Below, in pieces: positions 1 to 9,962 of a stretch of DNA of 64,000 nucleotides. The notes under the pieces are model-generated. The model saw only the letters and a program-made list of their open reading frames with translations, ran no database searches and was not told the origin of the DNA. Every line of letters starts with the position of its first letter. Positions within the stretch are counted from its first letter, which is position 1. The stretch is taken from positions 1 to 64,000 of the forward strand of contig NZ_RBDY01000011.1 in the NCBI RefSeq assembly GCF_003626575.1. The letters run 5' to 3'. The stretch comes from Streptomyces radicis. Lineage in GTDB: Bacteria; Actinomycetota; Actinomycetes; Streptomycetales; Streptomycetaceae. Both the position numbers and the translations under genes were made by a program.

Positions 1-1
1 C

Positions 2-127
2 GCCGCCGACACCCTCAAACGCATCCACCACCCCCACCCCCACGAAGACTTCACCACCACCCCCACCACCACCCGCCTCACCACCCACCTCGAAACCAAA
101 ACCATCTGGCACACCACAGGACAGTGA
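2..127 (+). CDS. C-terminal end of an unidentified protein (5' end outside the window)
   Basis: An open frame enters from the left edge and stops with TGA at 125-127, giving the last 41 residues of a protein. The tail is rich in His, Thr and Pro and ends in KTIWHTTGQ. I do not recognise the family from this fragment. Its stop codon overlaps the GTG start of the next gene in a GTGA arrangement, so the two are probably translated together and may be functionally linked. Confidence 0.5.
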   Translation, partial: AADTLKRIHHPHPHEDFTTTPTTTRLTTHLETKTIWHTTGQ

Positions 128-639
128 CCCCACCCACCCCGGAAGGGCTCGCCCCCCGCCTCACCACGGCGTGGGCCCGCGAGCCCTTCCCTCCGGATCC
201 CACCCCCAGCGTCTTCCTCGCGGGGCCCACACCCCGCCACCCCGACGTCCCCTCGTGGCGCCCCGCCGCGCTCACCCACCTCGCCGCACAGTGGCGCGGT
301 CCTGAGCTCCTGACCGTTCTCACGCCCGAGTCCCGCGACGGCCACCGGGCCGCGCACTACGACGATCAGGTGGACTGGGAGACCGACGCCCGCGCGGCGG
401 CCGACGCCATCCTGTTCTGGATTCCCCGGGACCTGGCCACGCTCCCCGGCTTCACCACGAACGTGGAGTTCGGCCTCGACGTGGGGACGGGACGTGCCGT
501 TCTCGGCTGCCCGCCGGACTGTCCGAATCCCGAGCGGAATCGCTATCTCATCCATGTGGCCCGCCGCCATGGCGTGCCCGTGTGCGAGACGTTGGGCGCG
601 ACGGTCGCCGCCGCACTGGTTGTCGTGCGGTCGCGTTAG
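124..639 (+). CDS. nucleoside 2-deoxyribosyltransferase-like protein
   Basis: A 171-residue protein starting with GTG inside the stop of the upstream gene. Around residues 30-40 it has SVFLAGPTPR, the conserved FLAGP entry of nucleoside 2-deoxyribosyltransferase-like proteins. It also has an acidic WETDA segment and a later TNVEFG stretch; in the family an acidic residue of this kind is catalytic or substrate binding. Characterised members exchange the base of deoxynucleosides or cleave nucleotide N-glycosidic bonds. Many actinobacterial members are uncharacterised, so the substrate cannot be assigned. The protein is expected to be cytoplasmic, with no signal peptide or membrane segment visible. 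Confidence 0.7.
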   Translation: MTPPTPEGLAPRLTTAWAREPFPPDPTPSVFLAGPTPRHPDVPSWRPAALTHLAAQWRGPELLTVLTPESRDGHRAAHYDDQVDWETDARAAADAILFWIPRDLATLPGFTTNVEFGLDVGTGRAVLGCPPDCPNPERNRYLIHVARRHGVPVCETLGATVAAALVVVRSR

Positions 640-649
640 GGTGGCGACC

Positions 650-1075
650 ATGCCGCTGAGCCGAGTTGAGCGAGAGCAGTTCCTCGCCGAGCCCCATATC
701 GCCGCGTTGGCCGTGGACGCGGGGGAGGGGCGGGGGCCGCTCACCCTTCCGATCTGGTACGCGTACGAGCCCGGCGGCGAGGTGACCGTCCTGACCGGCG
801 CCGACTCGCGCAAGGCGCACCTCATCAAGGCCGCGGGCCGGTTCAGCCTCATGGTCGAGCGCGTCGAGCCCACCATCCGCTATGTCAGCGTCGAGGGATC
901 GGTCGTCGGGACCGCCGAGGGCACGCGCGAGGTCCTGCACGGGCTGGCCGCGCGCTACCTGCCCGCCGAGAAGGTGGACGGCTACGTCGCGTACGCGCTC
1001 GCCGACCACGGCGAGCAGATCGTCTTCCGCATGCGGCCCGAGCACTGGTACAGCTCGGACCTCGGCGCGCTCTAG
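650..1075 (+). CDS. PPOX-class (pyridoxamine 5'-phosphate oxidase-fold) flavin/F420-binding protein
   Basis: A 141-residue protein with the split-barrel pattern: PHIAALAVD, GPLTLPIWYAY, then VTVLTGADSRK and FSLMVERV strands, ending in an aromatic strand EHWYSSDL. Proteins of this size in actinomycetes usually bind FMN or F420 and act as small oxidoreductases. The ATG at 650 has AGGG about 8 nt upstream; a GTG nine bases earlier is an alternative. It begins 10 nt after the preceding gene ends, so the two are probably co-transcribed. The substrate is unknown. Confidence 0.7.
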   Translation: MPLSRVEREQFLAEPHIAALAVDAGEGRGPLTLPIWYAYEPGGEVTVLTGADSRKAHLIKAAGRFSLMVERVEPTIRYVSVEGSVVGTAEGTREVLHGLAARYLPAEKVDGYVAYALADHGEQIVFRMRPEHWYSSDLGAL

Positions 1076-1081
1076 CCCGCG

Positions 1082-1603
1082 CTACGGCGTGGGCGCCAGC
1101 CCCTCGTAATACGCCTTCTGCGCCGGGTAGTAGGCGTCGAAGTCCGGCGCCGCCACCGCCCCGCCCTCGCGGGACGCGGTCAGCAGGCCCAGGTAGTACT
1201 CCCAGCCGGGGCCGATCTCGCCGATCCCCTCGGCGGAGGGGCGGTGGTGGACCAGCCGCAGCGTCGTTCCGCCGTCCCCGTTCTCGTCGAGCAGCAGCTC
1301 CATGGGCCACGAGCCCGCCTCGTCGTCCATCGAGACGGCCAGGCGGCGCGGCGGCTCACAGGCGTCGATGCGCACCGCGCACCAGGGCGCCTCCGCCTCG
1401 AACGCCATCCGCACCTCGATCGTTCTCCCGGGCGCGGCCTCGCCCCGCCACGGGCCGAACCACCGTGCGGTGCGCTCGGGTTCGGTCACACTGGCCCAGA
1501 CGTCGTCGATCGAGCCGCGGTAGGTGCGGGTGAGGATCAGGTCGTAGCCCGTGTCCGTGGGGAGCAACTGCCCGGTGGGCACGGGTGGTTCGGTGGATGT
1601 CAT
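1082..1603 (-). CDS. SRPBCC/AHSA1-family protein
   Basis: A 173-residue protein with the START-like fold signature of the AHSA1 group: a YDLILTRTYRGSIDDVWASV opening with the buried helix, TARWFGPW in the lid, and LRLVHHRP plus GPGWEYYLGLL near the C-terminus. Members bind hydrophobic ligands or act as small enzymes and are typically paired with an ArsR repressor, as here. The start overlaps the stop of the ArsR gene in an ATGA at 1600-1603, so translation is coupled. Function in this organism is unknown. Confidence 0.75.
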   Translation of the reverse strand: MTSTEPPVPTGQLLPTDTGYDLILTRTYRGSIDDVWASVTEPERTARWFGPWRGEAAPGRTIEVRMAFEAEAPWCAVRIDACEPPRRLAVSMDDEAGSWPMELLLDENGDGGTTLRLVHHRPSAEGIGEIGPGWEYYLGLLTASREGGAVAAPDFDAYYPAQKAYYEGLAPTP

Positions 1604-2007
1604 GCGCTGTCCCTCCTTGTCGTGCCGCCGGGGCGGCCCTCATCGGCCCGTTCGCGGTGCCGCCGGTCCCTGCGGGCGCGCGCCACCTCGGTCCCCAGCG
1701 CGTCGAACCGCTGGGCCCAGGGCGACGGCTGCTCGAACTGGGCCAGCCACGCCGTCAGTTGGGCAAGCCGGGACGGATCGAGCGCATAGAGGCGCCGCCG
1801 CCCGTCCGCCTCGTCGGTGACCAGCCCGCTCTCCCGCAGCACGCGCAGATGGCGGCTGACGGCGGGCCTGCTGACGGAGAACCGCTCGGCGATCTCACCG
1901 GCGGAGAGCCGGGTGTGGCGCAGCATGACCAGGATCTCGCGGCGCACGGGGTCGGCGATCGCGCCCGCCACGCCGCTCAACTCGTCGCTCAGCTCCTCAT
2001 CGGCCAC
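1600..2007 (-). CDS. ArsR-family transcriptional repressor
   Basis: A 135-residue winged-helix regulator. The helix-turn-helix reads LSAGEIAERFSVSRPAVSRH with the wing DEADGRRRLYAL. The DPVRREIL opening is standard for the family. No metal-binding cysteine pair of the ELCVCDL type is present, so it probably senses something other than arsenite, as is common for ArsR genes coupled to AHSA1 genes. It is the first gene of an ArsR-SRPBCC operon and lies directly downstream of a perfect palindrome that is probably its own operator. The C-terminal tail from about residue 110 is Arg-rich and likely disordered. Confidence 0.85.
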   Translation of the reverse strand: MADEELSDELSGVAGAIADPVRREILVMLRHTRLSAGEIAERFSVSRPAVSRHLRVLRESGLVTDEADGRRRLYALDPSRLAQLTAWLAQFEQPSPWAQRFDALGTEVARARRDRRHRERADEGRPGGTTRRDSA

Positions 2008-2014
2008 ACCTGAA

Positions 2015-2034
2015 GCGTAACCTATGGGTTACGC
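2015..2034. promoter_or_regulatory. candidate ArsR operator, perfect palindrome
   Basis: GCGTAACC at 2015-2022 and its exact complement GGTTACGC at 2027-2034 are separated by TATG. The site sits 7 nt upstream of the ArsR start codon and runs into the stop codon of the SARP gene. Position and symmetry fit an autorepression site; the assignment to this ArsR is an inference. Confidence 0.6.
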
Positions 2035-2766
2035 GTTGGCGAGGCGTTCGCCCAGCCGCCGCAGCGCCGGGCCCGGGTCGAGGCCCAACTCCTCGGCCAG
2101 CCGCAGCCGTACGCGTTCGAACGACGCCCGCGCCTCCGCGTGCCGCCCCTCGCGGTGCAGGGCGAGGATCAGCTGCCCCGCCATGCGCTCGTCGAGCGGG
2201 TGGTCCACGGCCCTGGCCGCCAGCTCGTCGAGCAACGGGCCCTGTCGGCCCAGGCGCAGCGCCACGTCGGCCGCGTCGAGGCGGGCCGCGAGGCGCTCCG
2301 CGGCGAGCCGTTCGCGCTGGGCGCGGAACCAGGGGGCGTCCGCCCCGGCGAACGCCTCGCCCCGCCACTGCCCCAGCGCCTCGTCCCACAGCGCGGCGGC
2401 CTCCTCGTCGCGCTCCGCCGCCCCGGCCCTGACCGCCAGCGCGCGGAAACGGCACACGTCCACCGCCGCGGGGCCCGCCTCCGCCTCGAGCCGGTAACCC
2501 GCCCGATCGCGCACGATGTCCGCGCCGCCCCCGGCCAACGCCCGCCGCAGCCGCGACACATAGCCGTGCAGCGCCGACGTGCCGCGCGGCGGGCGCGCGC
2601 CCCACACACGGCGCGCCAACTCCTCGCCCGGAACGGCCGTTCCCGGCTCGAGCAGCAGCGCGCCCAGCACGTGCCGCTGCCGCGCGTGCCCGATGTCCAA
2701 CGGCTCGGCGCCCCGCCAGGCGGCGATCTCACCCAGCACGCCGAGCCTCAAGGCGCCCCCGCTCAC
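2029..2766 (-). CDS. SARP-type (AfsR/DnrI-like) transcriptional activator
   Basis: A 245-residue protein with an OmpR-like winged-helix domain (about residues 5-90, including ARQRHVLGALLLEPG and SALHGYVSRLRRAL) followed by a bacterial transcriptional activation domain (about 100-240, with WFRAQRERLAAERLAARLDA and DERMAGQLILALHREGRHAEA). This two-domain layout is that of small SARP regulators, which activate secondary-metabolite genes by binding direct repeats near -35 regions. The GTG start at 2766 overlaps the stop of a 26-codon upstream ORF as GTGA. No biosynthetic cluster lies immediately beside it, so its target is unknown. Confidence 0.8.
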   Translation of the reverse strand: MSGGALRLGVLGEIAAWRGAEPLDIGHARQRHVLGALLLEPGTAVPGEELARRVWGARPPRGTSALHGYVSRLRRALAGGGADIVRDRAGYRLEAEAGPAAVDVCRFRALAVRAGAAERDEEAAALWDEALGQWRGEAFAGADAPWFRAQRERLAAERLAARLDAADVALRLGRQGPLLDELAARAVDHPLDERMAGQLILALHREGRHAEARASFERVRLRLAEELGLDPGPALRRLGERLANA

Positions 2767-2843
2767 CAGGACTTGTCGAGGTCCAGGGCGTAGAACGCGA
2801 GCGTGACCTCCCCGAGCCGCCCACCTCTGTCACTCTCACTCAT
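2763..2843 (-). CDS. 26-residue upstream ORF coupled to the SARP gene
   Basis: An ATG at 2843 opens a 26-codon frame (begins MSESDRGGRLGEV, ends DLDKSW) whose TGA at 2765-2763 overlaps the GTG of the SARP gene. An AGGG lies about 9 nt before the ATG. A short imperfect dyad, ACACC-N5-GGTGT at 2849-2863, is just upstream. It could be a small translated leader controlling the regulator, or the remains of a longer gene. I recognise no family. Confidence 0.4.
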   Translation of the reverse strand: MSESDRGGRLGEVTLAFYALDLDKSW

Positions 2844-2907
2844 GACCGACACCCTAGAGGTGTTCTGTTACGGCGCCCGGGGGGTGACTGCTGTCCATGG
2901 ACGGGGG

Positions 2908-3167
2908 CGGCTACGGAGGGTCCGGTGGTGCGCCTCGTCGGCCGGTTGGTCGCTCTCGTTGCGGTGCGGGTCAACGATGGGCACCTACGGGGGGCGTCGG
3001 GTGTGCGGCCGTCTCGGTCACCGGTCTGGCCCGAAGGGTGCGCGCTACCCCGGCCGACCACGCGGAAATCGGCCACCCGCAAAGCGGTATCCGCTGCGCC
3101 CGTCCGGCGACCCGACGGGACAAGACAGCGCGGCGGACAACGCGCACCACCGGACCCTCCGTAGCCG
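2908..3167. mobile_element. 260-bp MITE-like element with perfect 26-bp terminal inverted repeats
   Basis: CGGCTACGGAGGGTCCGGTG at 2908-2927 begins a 26-bp sequence whose exact reverse complement lies at 3142-3167. The enclosed 208 bp carry no convincing gene. A block inside it (2963-3028, containing GTGCGGGTCA and GCACCTACGGGGGGCGTCGG) recurs at 51436-51502, and the left end recurs near 37805. No target-site duplication could be recognised. This accounts for most of the gap between the SARP and idh genes. Confidence 0.6.
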
Positions 3168-3183
3168 TCCGGGAACGGTCAAC

Positions 3184-3212
3184 CCCCGGCGGGACACCGT
3201 GTCCCGCCGGGG
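3184..3212 (-). terminator. terminator hairpin downstream of idh
   Basis: A perfect 13-bp stem, CCCCGGCGGGACA at 3184-3196 and TGTCCCGCCGGGG at 3200-3212, closes a 3-nt loop. It starts 10 nt beyond the idh stop codon on the minus strand. There is no strong U-tract, as is usual in streptomycetes. Confidence 0.75.
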
Positions 3213-3222
3213 CCAAGGCCGC

Positions 3223-5442
<2,220 letters not shown>

Positions 5443-5471
5443 CGCGTTGCTCCGCTCACGTCTCTGCAACC

Positions 5472-5496
5472 TTGCTTGACATTGCTTGACATCAAG
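5472..5496. promoter_or_regulatory. operator-like direct and inverted repeats upstream of idh
   Basis: TTGCTTGACA occurs twice in tandem (5472-5481 and 5482-5491), and CTTGACATCAAG at 5485-5496 is a dyad with 5-bp arms. The cluster lies 30-55 nt before the idh start codon, where a regulator or sigma factor would bind. The regulator is unknown. Confidence 0.45.
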
Positions 5497-5754
5497 ATAT
5501 CTGGTGCCCGCGCCGCGCCGCACGGTGCCCGCGCCAGCGGCACGGTGTCTGAGCCAGCCGCACGCGCAGCCCGGGCAGCAGCGTGGCCATCAGCCCGGCC
5601 ATGGCGGTGTGCGGCGGCTCGGTCGCGCGGCCCTCGCGGCCCGGCGGCTGGACCGGGACCACCTCGGACCTCGGGCGCGAGCGCCCGCTGCCACGACCGG
5701 TGGACGGACGCGCCGAGGCCAGCGCACGGCAAGCGGAACAGCCGCCGCCACCGC

Positions 5755-5886
5755 GACCGCGCGGGGGCGCCGTGCCGCACGAGGGCGCCGACGCGACGGG
5801 GCGCGGCCTCGCCGTGCTCACCGACCCGTGGGGCGCCACGTTCGCGCTCATCGAACTCCCCCCCGGATCCCCCACGCCACGCCCCT
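5755..5886 (+). pseudogene. remnant of a VOC/glyoxalase-family protein
   Basis: In the roughly 570-bp gap between idh and the aquaporin gene, one frame contains GRGLAVLTDPWGATFALIEL, which closely resembles the last strand of VOC-family proteins (a pattern of the type GRxAVLTDPxGAxFALIE). The upstream 150-200 bp stay GC-rich and coding-like, but no single frame gives the rest of the domain. I therefore read it as a decayed 3' end. The remaining gap has no other recognisable feature. Confidence 0.4.
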
Positions 5887-6016
5887 TCGCGCACTCTTCC
5901 CTTCCGCACAGGTTTCTGTGCGCGCGGCCTTCAGCGCGCCGCCGAGGTCAAGTAGGGTTCGCGGGCGTTCGTCGGCACCACCGACGTGCGAAGCCACCAT
6001 GCTGTGGAGGTAGTTG

Positions 6017-6760
6017 ATGAGCCAAGGTTCGATCTTCCTCTGGGAGCTGCTCGGCACCTCCGTGCTGATCCTGCTGGGCACCGGCGTCGTCGCGAACAAC
6101 GTGCTGCGCCGCACCAACGGCAACGGCGGAGGCCCCCTCTTCATCAACATCGGCTGGGGATTCGCGGTGTTCACCGGCGCGAGCCTCGCGGCACCCACCG
6201 GCGCCCACCTCAACCCCGCCATCACGCTCAGCCTCGCCATCGCCGACAAGGCCGAGTGGTCGGACGTCCCGATGTATCTGCTGGGTCAGATGGTCGGTGG
6301 CGTCCTGGGCGCGGTGCTCTGCTGGGCCACCTACAAGCTCCAGTTCGACGACCATCCGGAACCCGGCGGCACGCTCGGCATATTCGCCACCGCGCCCCAG
6401 ATACCCCACCGCGTCTGGAACTTCGTCTCCGAGGCCATCGGGACCTTCGTCCTGGTGGCCTTCGTGCTGTTCTCGCCGGTCTTCACCGACGCGGGCGGGG
6501 TCCCCAACTTCGGCAACGCCGCGCTCGGTTACGCCGGTGTCGCCTTCGTGGTGATCGTGATCGGCACATCGCTCGGCGGCCCCACGGGCTACGCCATCAA
6601 CCCCGCCCGCGACCTCGGCCCGCGCCTGGCCTACGCGTTCCTGCTGCCCATCAAGGGCAAGGGCGACGCGCAGTGGGGCTACGCCTGGGTGCCGGTGGCT
6701 GGCCCCATCGTGGGCGGCGCGCTGGCGGCCCTCCTCTTCCTGGCCTACCCCTCGGCATGA
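6017..6760 (+). CDS. MIP-family channel (aquaglyceroporin, GlpF-like)
   Basis: A 247-residue integral membrane protein with six predicted helices and two half-helices bearing the family's paired NPA motifs, GAHLNPAIT (about residues 58-66) and GYAINPARDLGPR (about 194-206). The Asp after the second NPAR and the overall loop lengths fit the glycerol-conducting subgroup. It would pass glycerol, water or small polyols across the plasma membrane. The ATG at 6017 has GGAGG 6 nt upstream; a TTG one codon earlier is possible. It lies 4 nt from the GH20 gene and is probably co-transcribed with it. Confidence 0.9.
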   Translation: MSQGSIFLWELLGTSVLILLGTGVVANNVLRRTNGNGGGPLFINIGWGFAVFTGASLAAPTGAHLNPAITLSLAIADKAEWSDVPMYLLGQMVGGVLGAVLCWATYKLQFDDHPEPGGTLGIFATAPQIPHRVWNFVSEAIGTFVLVAFVLFSPVFTDAGGVPNFGNAALGYAGVAFVVIVIGTSLGGPTGYAINPARDLGPRLAYAFLLPIKGKGDAQWGYAWVPVAGPIVGGALAALLFLAYPSA

Positions 6761-6764
6761 GTTG

Positions 6765-8234
6765 ATGGACTCCGTGAACACAACGCCGCCGCTGATACCG
6801 CGTCCCGAGTCCCTCCGCGTCCTCGACGGCCACTTCGCCATCGGCCCCGACACCGGTGTGCGCGGACCCGATGACATCGCCGAGCTGGCCCGCGAGCTGC
6901 TCGGCGCGCACGGCTCGGGCTCCGAGATCGAGCTGACCCTCACCGACGACCCCGCCCTCGGCGCCGAGGGCTACCGCCTGGCGATCACCGGGGACGGCGT
7001 CCGCGCCGAGGCCGCCGCCCCCGCCGGGCTCCGCTGGGCGGTGCAGACGCTGCGCCAGCTGGCCCGCGAGGGGCGTCTGCCCCGGGTGGAGATCACCGAC
7101 CGCCCCCGGTTCGCCTGGCGCGGCTCCCTGCTGGACGTGGCGCGCTGGTGCCACCCGCTGCCGTTCCTGTACAAGTACGTCGACCTGCTGGCCCTCCACA
7201 AGCTGAACACCCTGCATCTGCACCTCACCGATGACCAGGGCTGGCGTTTCGAGGTGAAGCGCTATCCGAGGCTGACCGAGTTCGGTGGCTTCAGGACCGG
7301 TTCCGTGGTGGGCCACAACCGCGAGGGGCGCGAGAACGACGTTCCCCATGGCGGCTTCTACACCCAGGACGAGCTGCGCGACCTCGTCACCTACGCCGCC
7401 CGCCGCGGGGTGCGGATCATGCCGGAGATCGACGCGCCCGGGCACATGCAGGCGGCGATCGCGGCCTACCCCTGGCTGGGCAACGACCCCGACCGGCAGC
7501 TGCCGGTGCGCGTCCGCTGGGGCATCTCCAAGCATGTCCTCAACACCGCCGAGGGCACCGTGGAGTTCGTGCGGCAGGTGCTCGACGAGCTGACCGACGT
7601 CTTCCCTTTCGAGTATGTCCACATCGGCGGCGACGAGGTGCCGCCCGACGAGTGGGCCGTGAGCGTCGACGCCGGGCGGCGGATCGCCGCCGAGGGCCTC
7701 GACGGGCCCGAGCGCCTGCTGGGCTGGTGGGCCGGGCAGCTGGCCGCCCACCTCGGCAAGCTCGGCAGGAGGGCCGCGGTCTGGGACGAGCTGATCGAGC
7801 AGGGCGTGCCCGAGGGCGCCGCGGTCTTCGCGTGGCGGGGCGTGGACCGCGTGGAGCTGGCGACGCGTTCGGGCATCGACGTGGTCGCCGCGCCCGAGGA
7901 GTTCACCTATCTCGACTGGGCCGAGGCGGACGGGCCCGACGAGCCGCTGGCCATCCGGCACGGCCTGCCGCTCGACAAGGTGCACGGCTTCCGCCCGCTT
8001 CCTTCCGTGCTCGGCGTCCAGGGCCAGCTGTGGAGCGAGTACCTGCCCACCACCGACCTGGTGGAGTGGCGCGCCTACCCCAGGCTCGCCGCACTCGCCG
8101 AGGTGGGCTGGTGCGCGGGGGAGCGGGACTTCCCCGACTTCGCCGACTTCCACGCCCGGCTGACCGGCCACCTCCCGCTGCTCGACGCGCTCGGCGTGCG
8201 CCACCACCCGGTCGCGCCCCTGGGACAGGGCTGA
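6765..8234 (+). CDS. beta-N-acetylhexosaminidase, GH20
   Basis: A 489-residue GH20 enzyme that removes terminal N-acetylglucosamine or N-acetylgalactosamine with substrate-assisted catalysis. An N-terminal GH20b domain (about 1-115) precedes the barrel, which begins at RFAWRGSLLDVARWCHP. HIGGDEVPPDEW carries the catalytic Asp-Glu pair, HLHLTDDQGWR and MPEIDAPGHM line the sugar-binding site, and GVQGQLWSEYL holds a conserved Trp. There is no signal peptide, so it probably acts inside the cell on imported chitobiose-type sugars. It starts 4 nt after the aquaporin stop. Convergent with dctA and followed by a strong hairpin. Confidence 0.92.
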   Translation: MDSVNTTPPLIPRPESLRVLDGHFAIGPDTGVRGPDDIAELARELLGAHGSGSEIELTLTDDPALGAEGYRLAITGDGVRAEAAAPAGLRWAVQTLRQLAREGRLPRVEITDRPRFAWRGSLLDVARWCHPLPFLYKYVDLLALHKLNTLHLHLTDDQGWRFEVKRYPRLTEFGGFRTGSVVGHNREGRENDVPHGGFYTQDELRDLVTYAARRGVRIMPEIDAPGHMQAAIAAYPWLGNDPDRQLPVRVRWGISKHVLNTAEGTVEFVRQVLDELTDVFPFEYVHIGGDEVPPDEWAVSVDAGRRIAAEGLDGPERLLGWWAGQLAAHLGKLGRRAAVWDELIEQGVPEGAAVFAWRGVDRVELATRSGIDVVAAPEEFTYLDWAEADGPDEPLAIRHGLPLDKVHGFRPLPSVLGVQGQLWSEYLPTTDLVEWRAYPRLAALAEVGWCAGERDFPDFADFHARLTGHLPLLDALGVRHHPVAPLGQG

Positions 8235-8270
8235 CGGCGGCCTGACAAGCGGAAGGCCTGACAAGCGGAA

Positions 8271-8298
8271 GGCCCGGGCGGTGAGGGCCGCCCGGGCC
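8271..8298. terminator. bidirectional terminator between the GH20 and dctA genes
   Basis: GGCCCGGGCGG at 8271-8281 pairs with CCGCCCGGGCC at 8288-8298 around a 6-nt loop. It is preceded by an exact tandem duplication of CTGACAAGCGGAAGGC (8242-8257 and 8258-8273). The genes on either side converge, so the hairpin can serve both. Confidence 0.75.
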
Positions 8299-8317
8299 GC
8301 CGCGGCCTACGAGGGGG

Positions 8318-9742
8318 TCAGACCCCGACCGGGTCGGGCTTCTCGGTCGTGACCCGCCCAGGGGTCGGCGCGTCGTCGGGCGCCTCGGGCCCGGGCGGCG
8401 CCCCGTGTCCGTGGTCGACGAGCGTCGCCTCGTCGAACGGCACGCGCCCCGCGAGCACCTCCCGCATCCGTTCCTTGTCGACCTCCTTGGTCCACACGCC
8501 GATGACGACCGTGGCCACGGCGTTGCCCGCGAAGTTGGTCAGCGCGCGGGCCTCGCTCATGAAGCGGTCGATGCCGACGATCAGCCCGACGCCGTCGAGC
8601 AGCTCGGGCCGGTGCGACTGGAGGCCGCCCGCCAGGGTGGCCAGGCCCGCGCCCGTGACCCCGGCCGCGCCCTTGGAGGCGATGATCATGAAGACCAGCA
8701 GCGAGATCTGCTCGCCCAGCGTCAGCGGGTCGCCCATCACCTCGGCGATGAACAGCGACGCCATGGTGAGGTAGATCGCCGTGCCGTCCAGGTTGAACGA
8801 GTAGCCGGTCGGCACGGTGATGCCGACGACCGGCCTGCTCACGCCGACGTGCTCCATCTTGGCGATGAGCCGCGGCAGCGCCGACTCCGACGAGGACGTC
8901 GACAGGATCAGCAGGAACTCCCTGCCGAGGTAGCGCAGCAGGGAGAACAGGTTGACGCCCGCCACCAGGCGGAGCAGCAGGCCGAGGATGCCGATCACGA
9001 AGATCAGACACGTCGCGTAGAAGCCGATCATGATGATCGCGAGCGACCTCAGCGCGTCCACCCCGGTCTCGCCGACCACGGCGGCGATCGCGCCGAACGC
9101 GCCCACCGGGGCCAGCCACATGATCATCGCGAGGATCCTGAACACCAGCCGCTGGATGTGCTCCACGCCGCGCAGCACCGGCGCGCCCGCCGAGCCCATG
9201 GCCTGGAGCGCGAAGCCCGCGAGCAGCGCGATCAGCAGCGTCTGGAGCACCTCGCCCTCGGTGAACGCCGAGACCAGCGTGGTCGGGATGATGCCGAGCA
9301 GGAAGTCCACCGTGGACTCGCTCGCGCCCTCCGCCTGGGCGGCGCCCGCGTCGGCGGTGGCCTCGGTGATGTGCAGCCCTGAGCCGGGCTCGAGGAAGTT
9401 GCCGACGAGCAGGCCGACCGCCAGCGCCAGCGTGGACATCACCACGAAGTAGCCGAGCGCGAGGCCGCCGACGGCGCCCACCTTGGCGGCCTTGCGGACC
9501 GATCCGATGCCCAGCACGATCGTGCAGAAGATGATCGGGGAGATCATCATCTTGATCAGATTCACAAAGCCGGTACCCAGGGGCTTCAGCTCCACGCCGG
9601 CGTCGGGGAAGGCCAGGCCCACCACGATGCCCGCGGCCACCGCCAGGATGACGGCGATGTACAGATAGTGGGTCCGGTCGCGCCGACGGGCGCCCTTCCC
9701 GTCCGGTTTTCCGTCCGGTTCCGTCGTCGTGGTGGGGGCCAC
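8318..9742 (-). CDS. dctA: C4-dicarboxylate:cation symporter, DctA type
   Basis: A 474-residue DAACS-family secondary carrier predicted to import succinate, fumarate and malate with cations. Diagnostic stretches are the serine-rich re-entrant loop STSSSESALPRL, the substrate helix TGYSFNLDGTAIYLTMAS, the second loop ASKGAAGVTGAG and the DRFMSEARALTNFAGN helix with conserved Asp and Asn. About eight membrane helices start with TRTHYLYIAVILAVAAG. The N- and C-terminal tails are hydrophilic. It is divergent from a DcuSR-type two-component system that very probably controls it, a common arrangement for this transporter. Confidence 0.92.
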   Translation of the reverse strand: MAPTTTTEPDGKPDGKGARRRDRTHYLYIAVILAVAAGIVVGLAFPDAGVELKPLGTGFVNLIKMMISPIIFCTIVLGIGSVRKAAKVGAVGGLALGYFVVMSTLALAVGLLVGNFLEPGSGLHITEATADAGAAQAEGASESTVDFLLGIIPTTLVSAFTEGEVLQTLLIALLAGFALQAMGSAGAPVLRGVEHIQRLVFRILAMIMWLAPVGAFGAIAAVVGETGVDALRSLAIIMIGFYATCLIFVIGILGLLLRLVAGVNLFSLLRYLGREFLLILSTSSSESALPRLIAKMEHVGVSRPVVGITVPTGYSFNLDGTAIYLTMASLFIAEVMGDPLTLGEQISLLVFMIIASKGAAGVTGAGLATLAGGLQSHRPELLDGVGLIVGIDRFMSEARALTNFAGNAVATVVIGVWTKEVDKERMREVLAGRVPFDEATLVDHGHGAPPGPEAPDDAPTPGRVTTEKPDPVGV

Positions 9743-9918
9743 GGTGGTCTCCTCGTCGTCGTGGAGCGGTGGGTGAAGTGCGAGCGGCTCGCGTGGCGCT
9801 CGGAGTGCCCGGGGCCACGGCGGAAGCCGGGGCGTGCCTCGCGCCCGGCGTCCCGGTGACTCTCCACCCGCCTGTGACCCCCGTCACGGTTGCGTTCATA
9901 TCGTTCGCCGGCCACCGA

Positions 9919-9939
9919 AACGTGGGTTCCCCCCACGTT
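9919..9939. promoter_or_regulatory. palindrome in the dctA/dcuS intergenic region
   Basis: AACGTGGG at 9919-9926 and CCCACGTT at 9932-9939 flank a 5-nt spacer, 24 nt before the kinase ATG and 177 nt from the dctA start. It is the only clear dyad in the divergent region and is a candidate site for the adjacent response regulator or another factor. Confidence 0.4.
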
Positions 9940-9962
9940 GACCGTCCGTGCACACTGTCGAC

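Noticed and set aside
1..100. Dense CCACC/ACCACC repeats at the left edge suggesting a tandem repeat or CRISPR
   Set aside because: The period is irregular and the sequence is simply codons for His, Thr and Pro in a reading frame that ends in a coupled stop.
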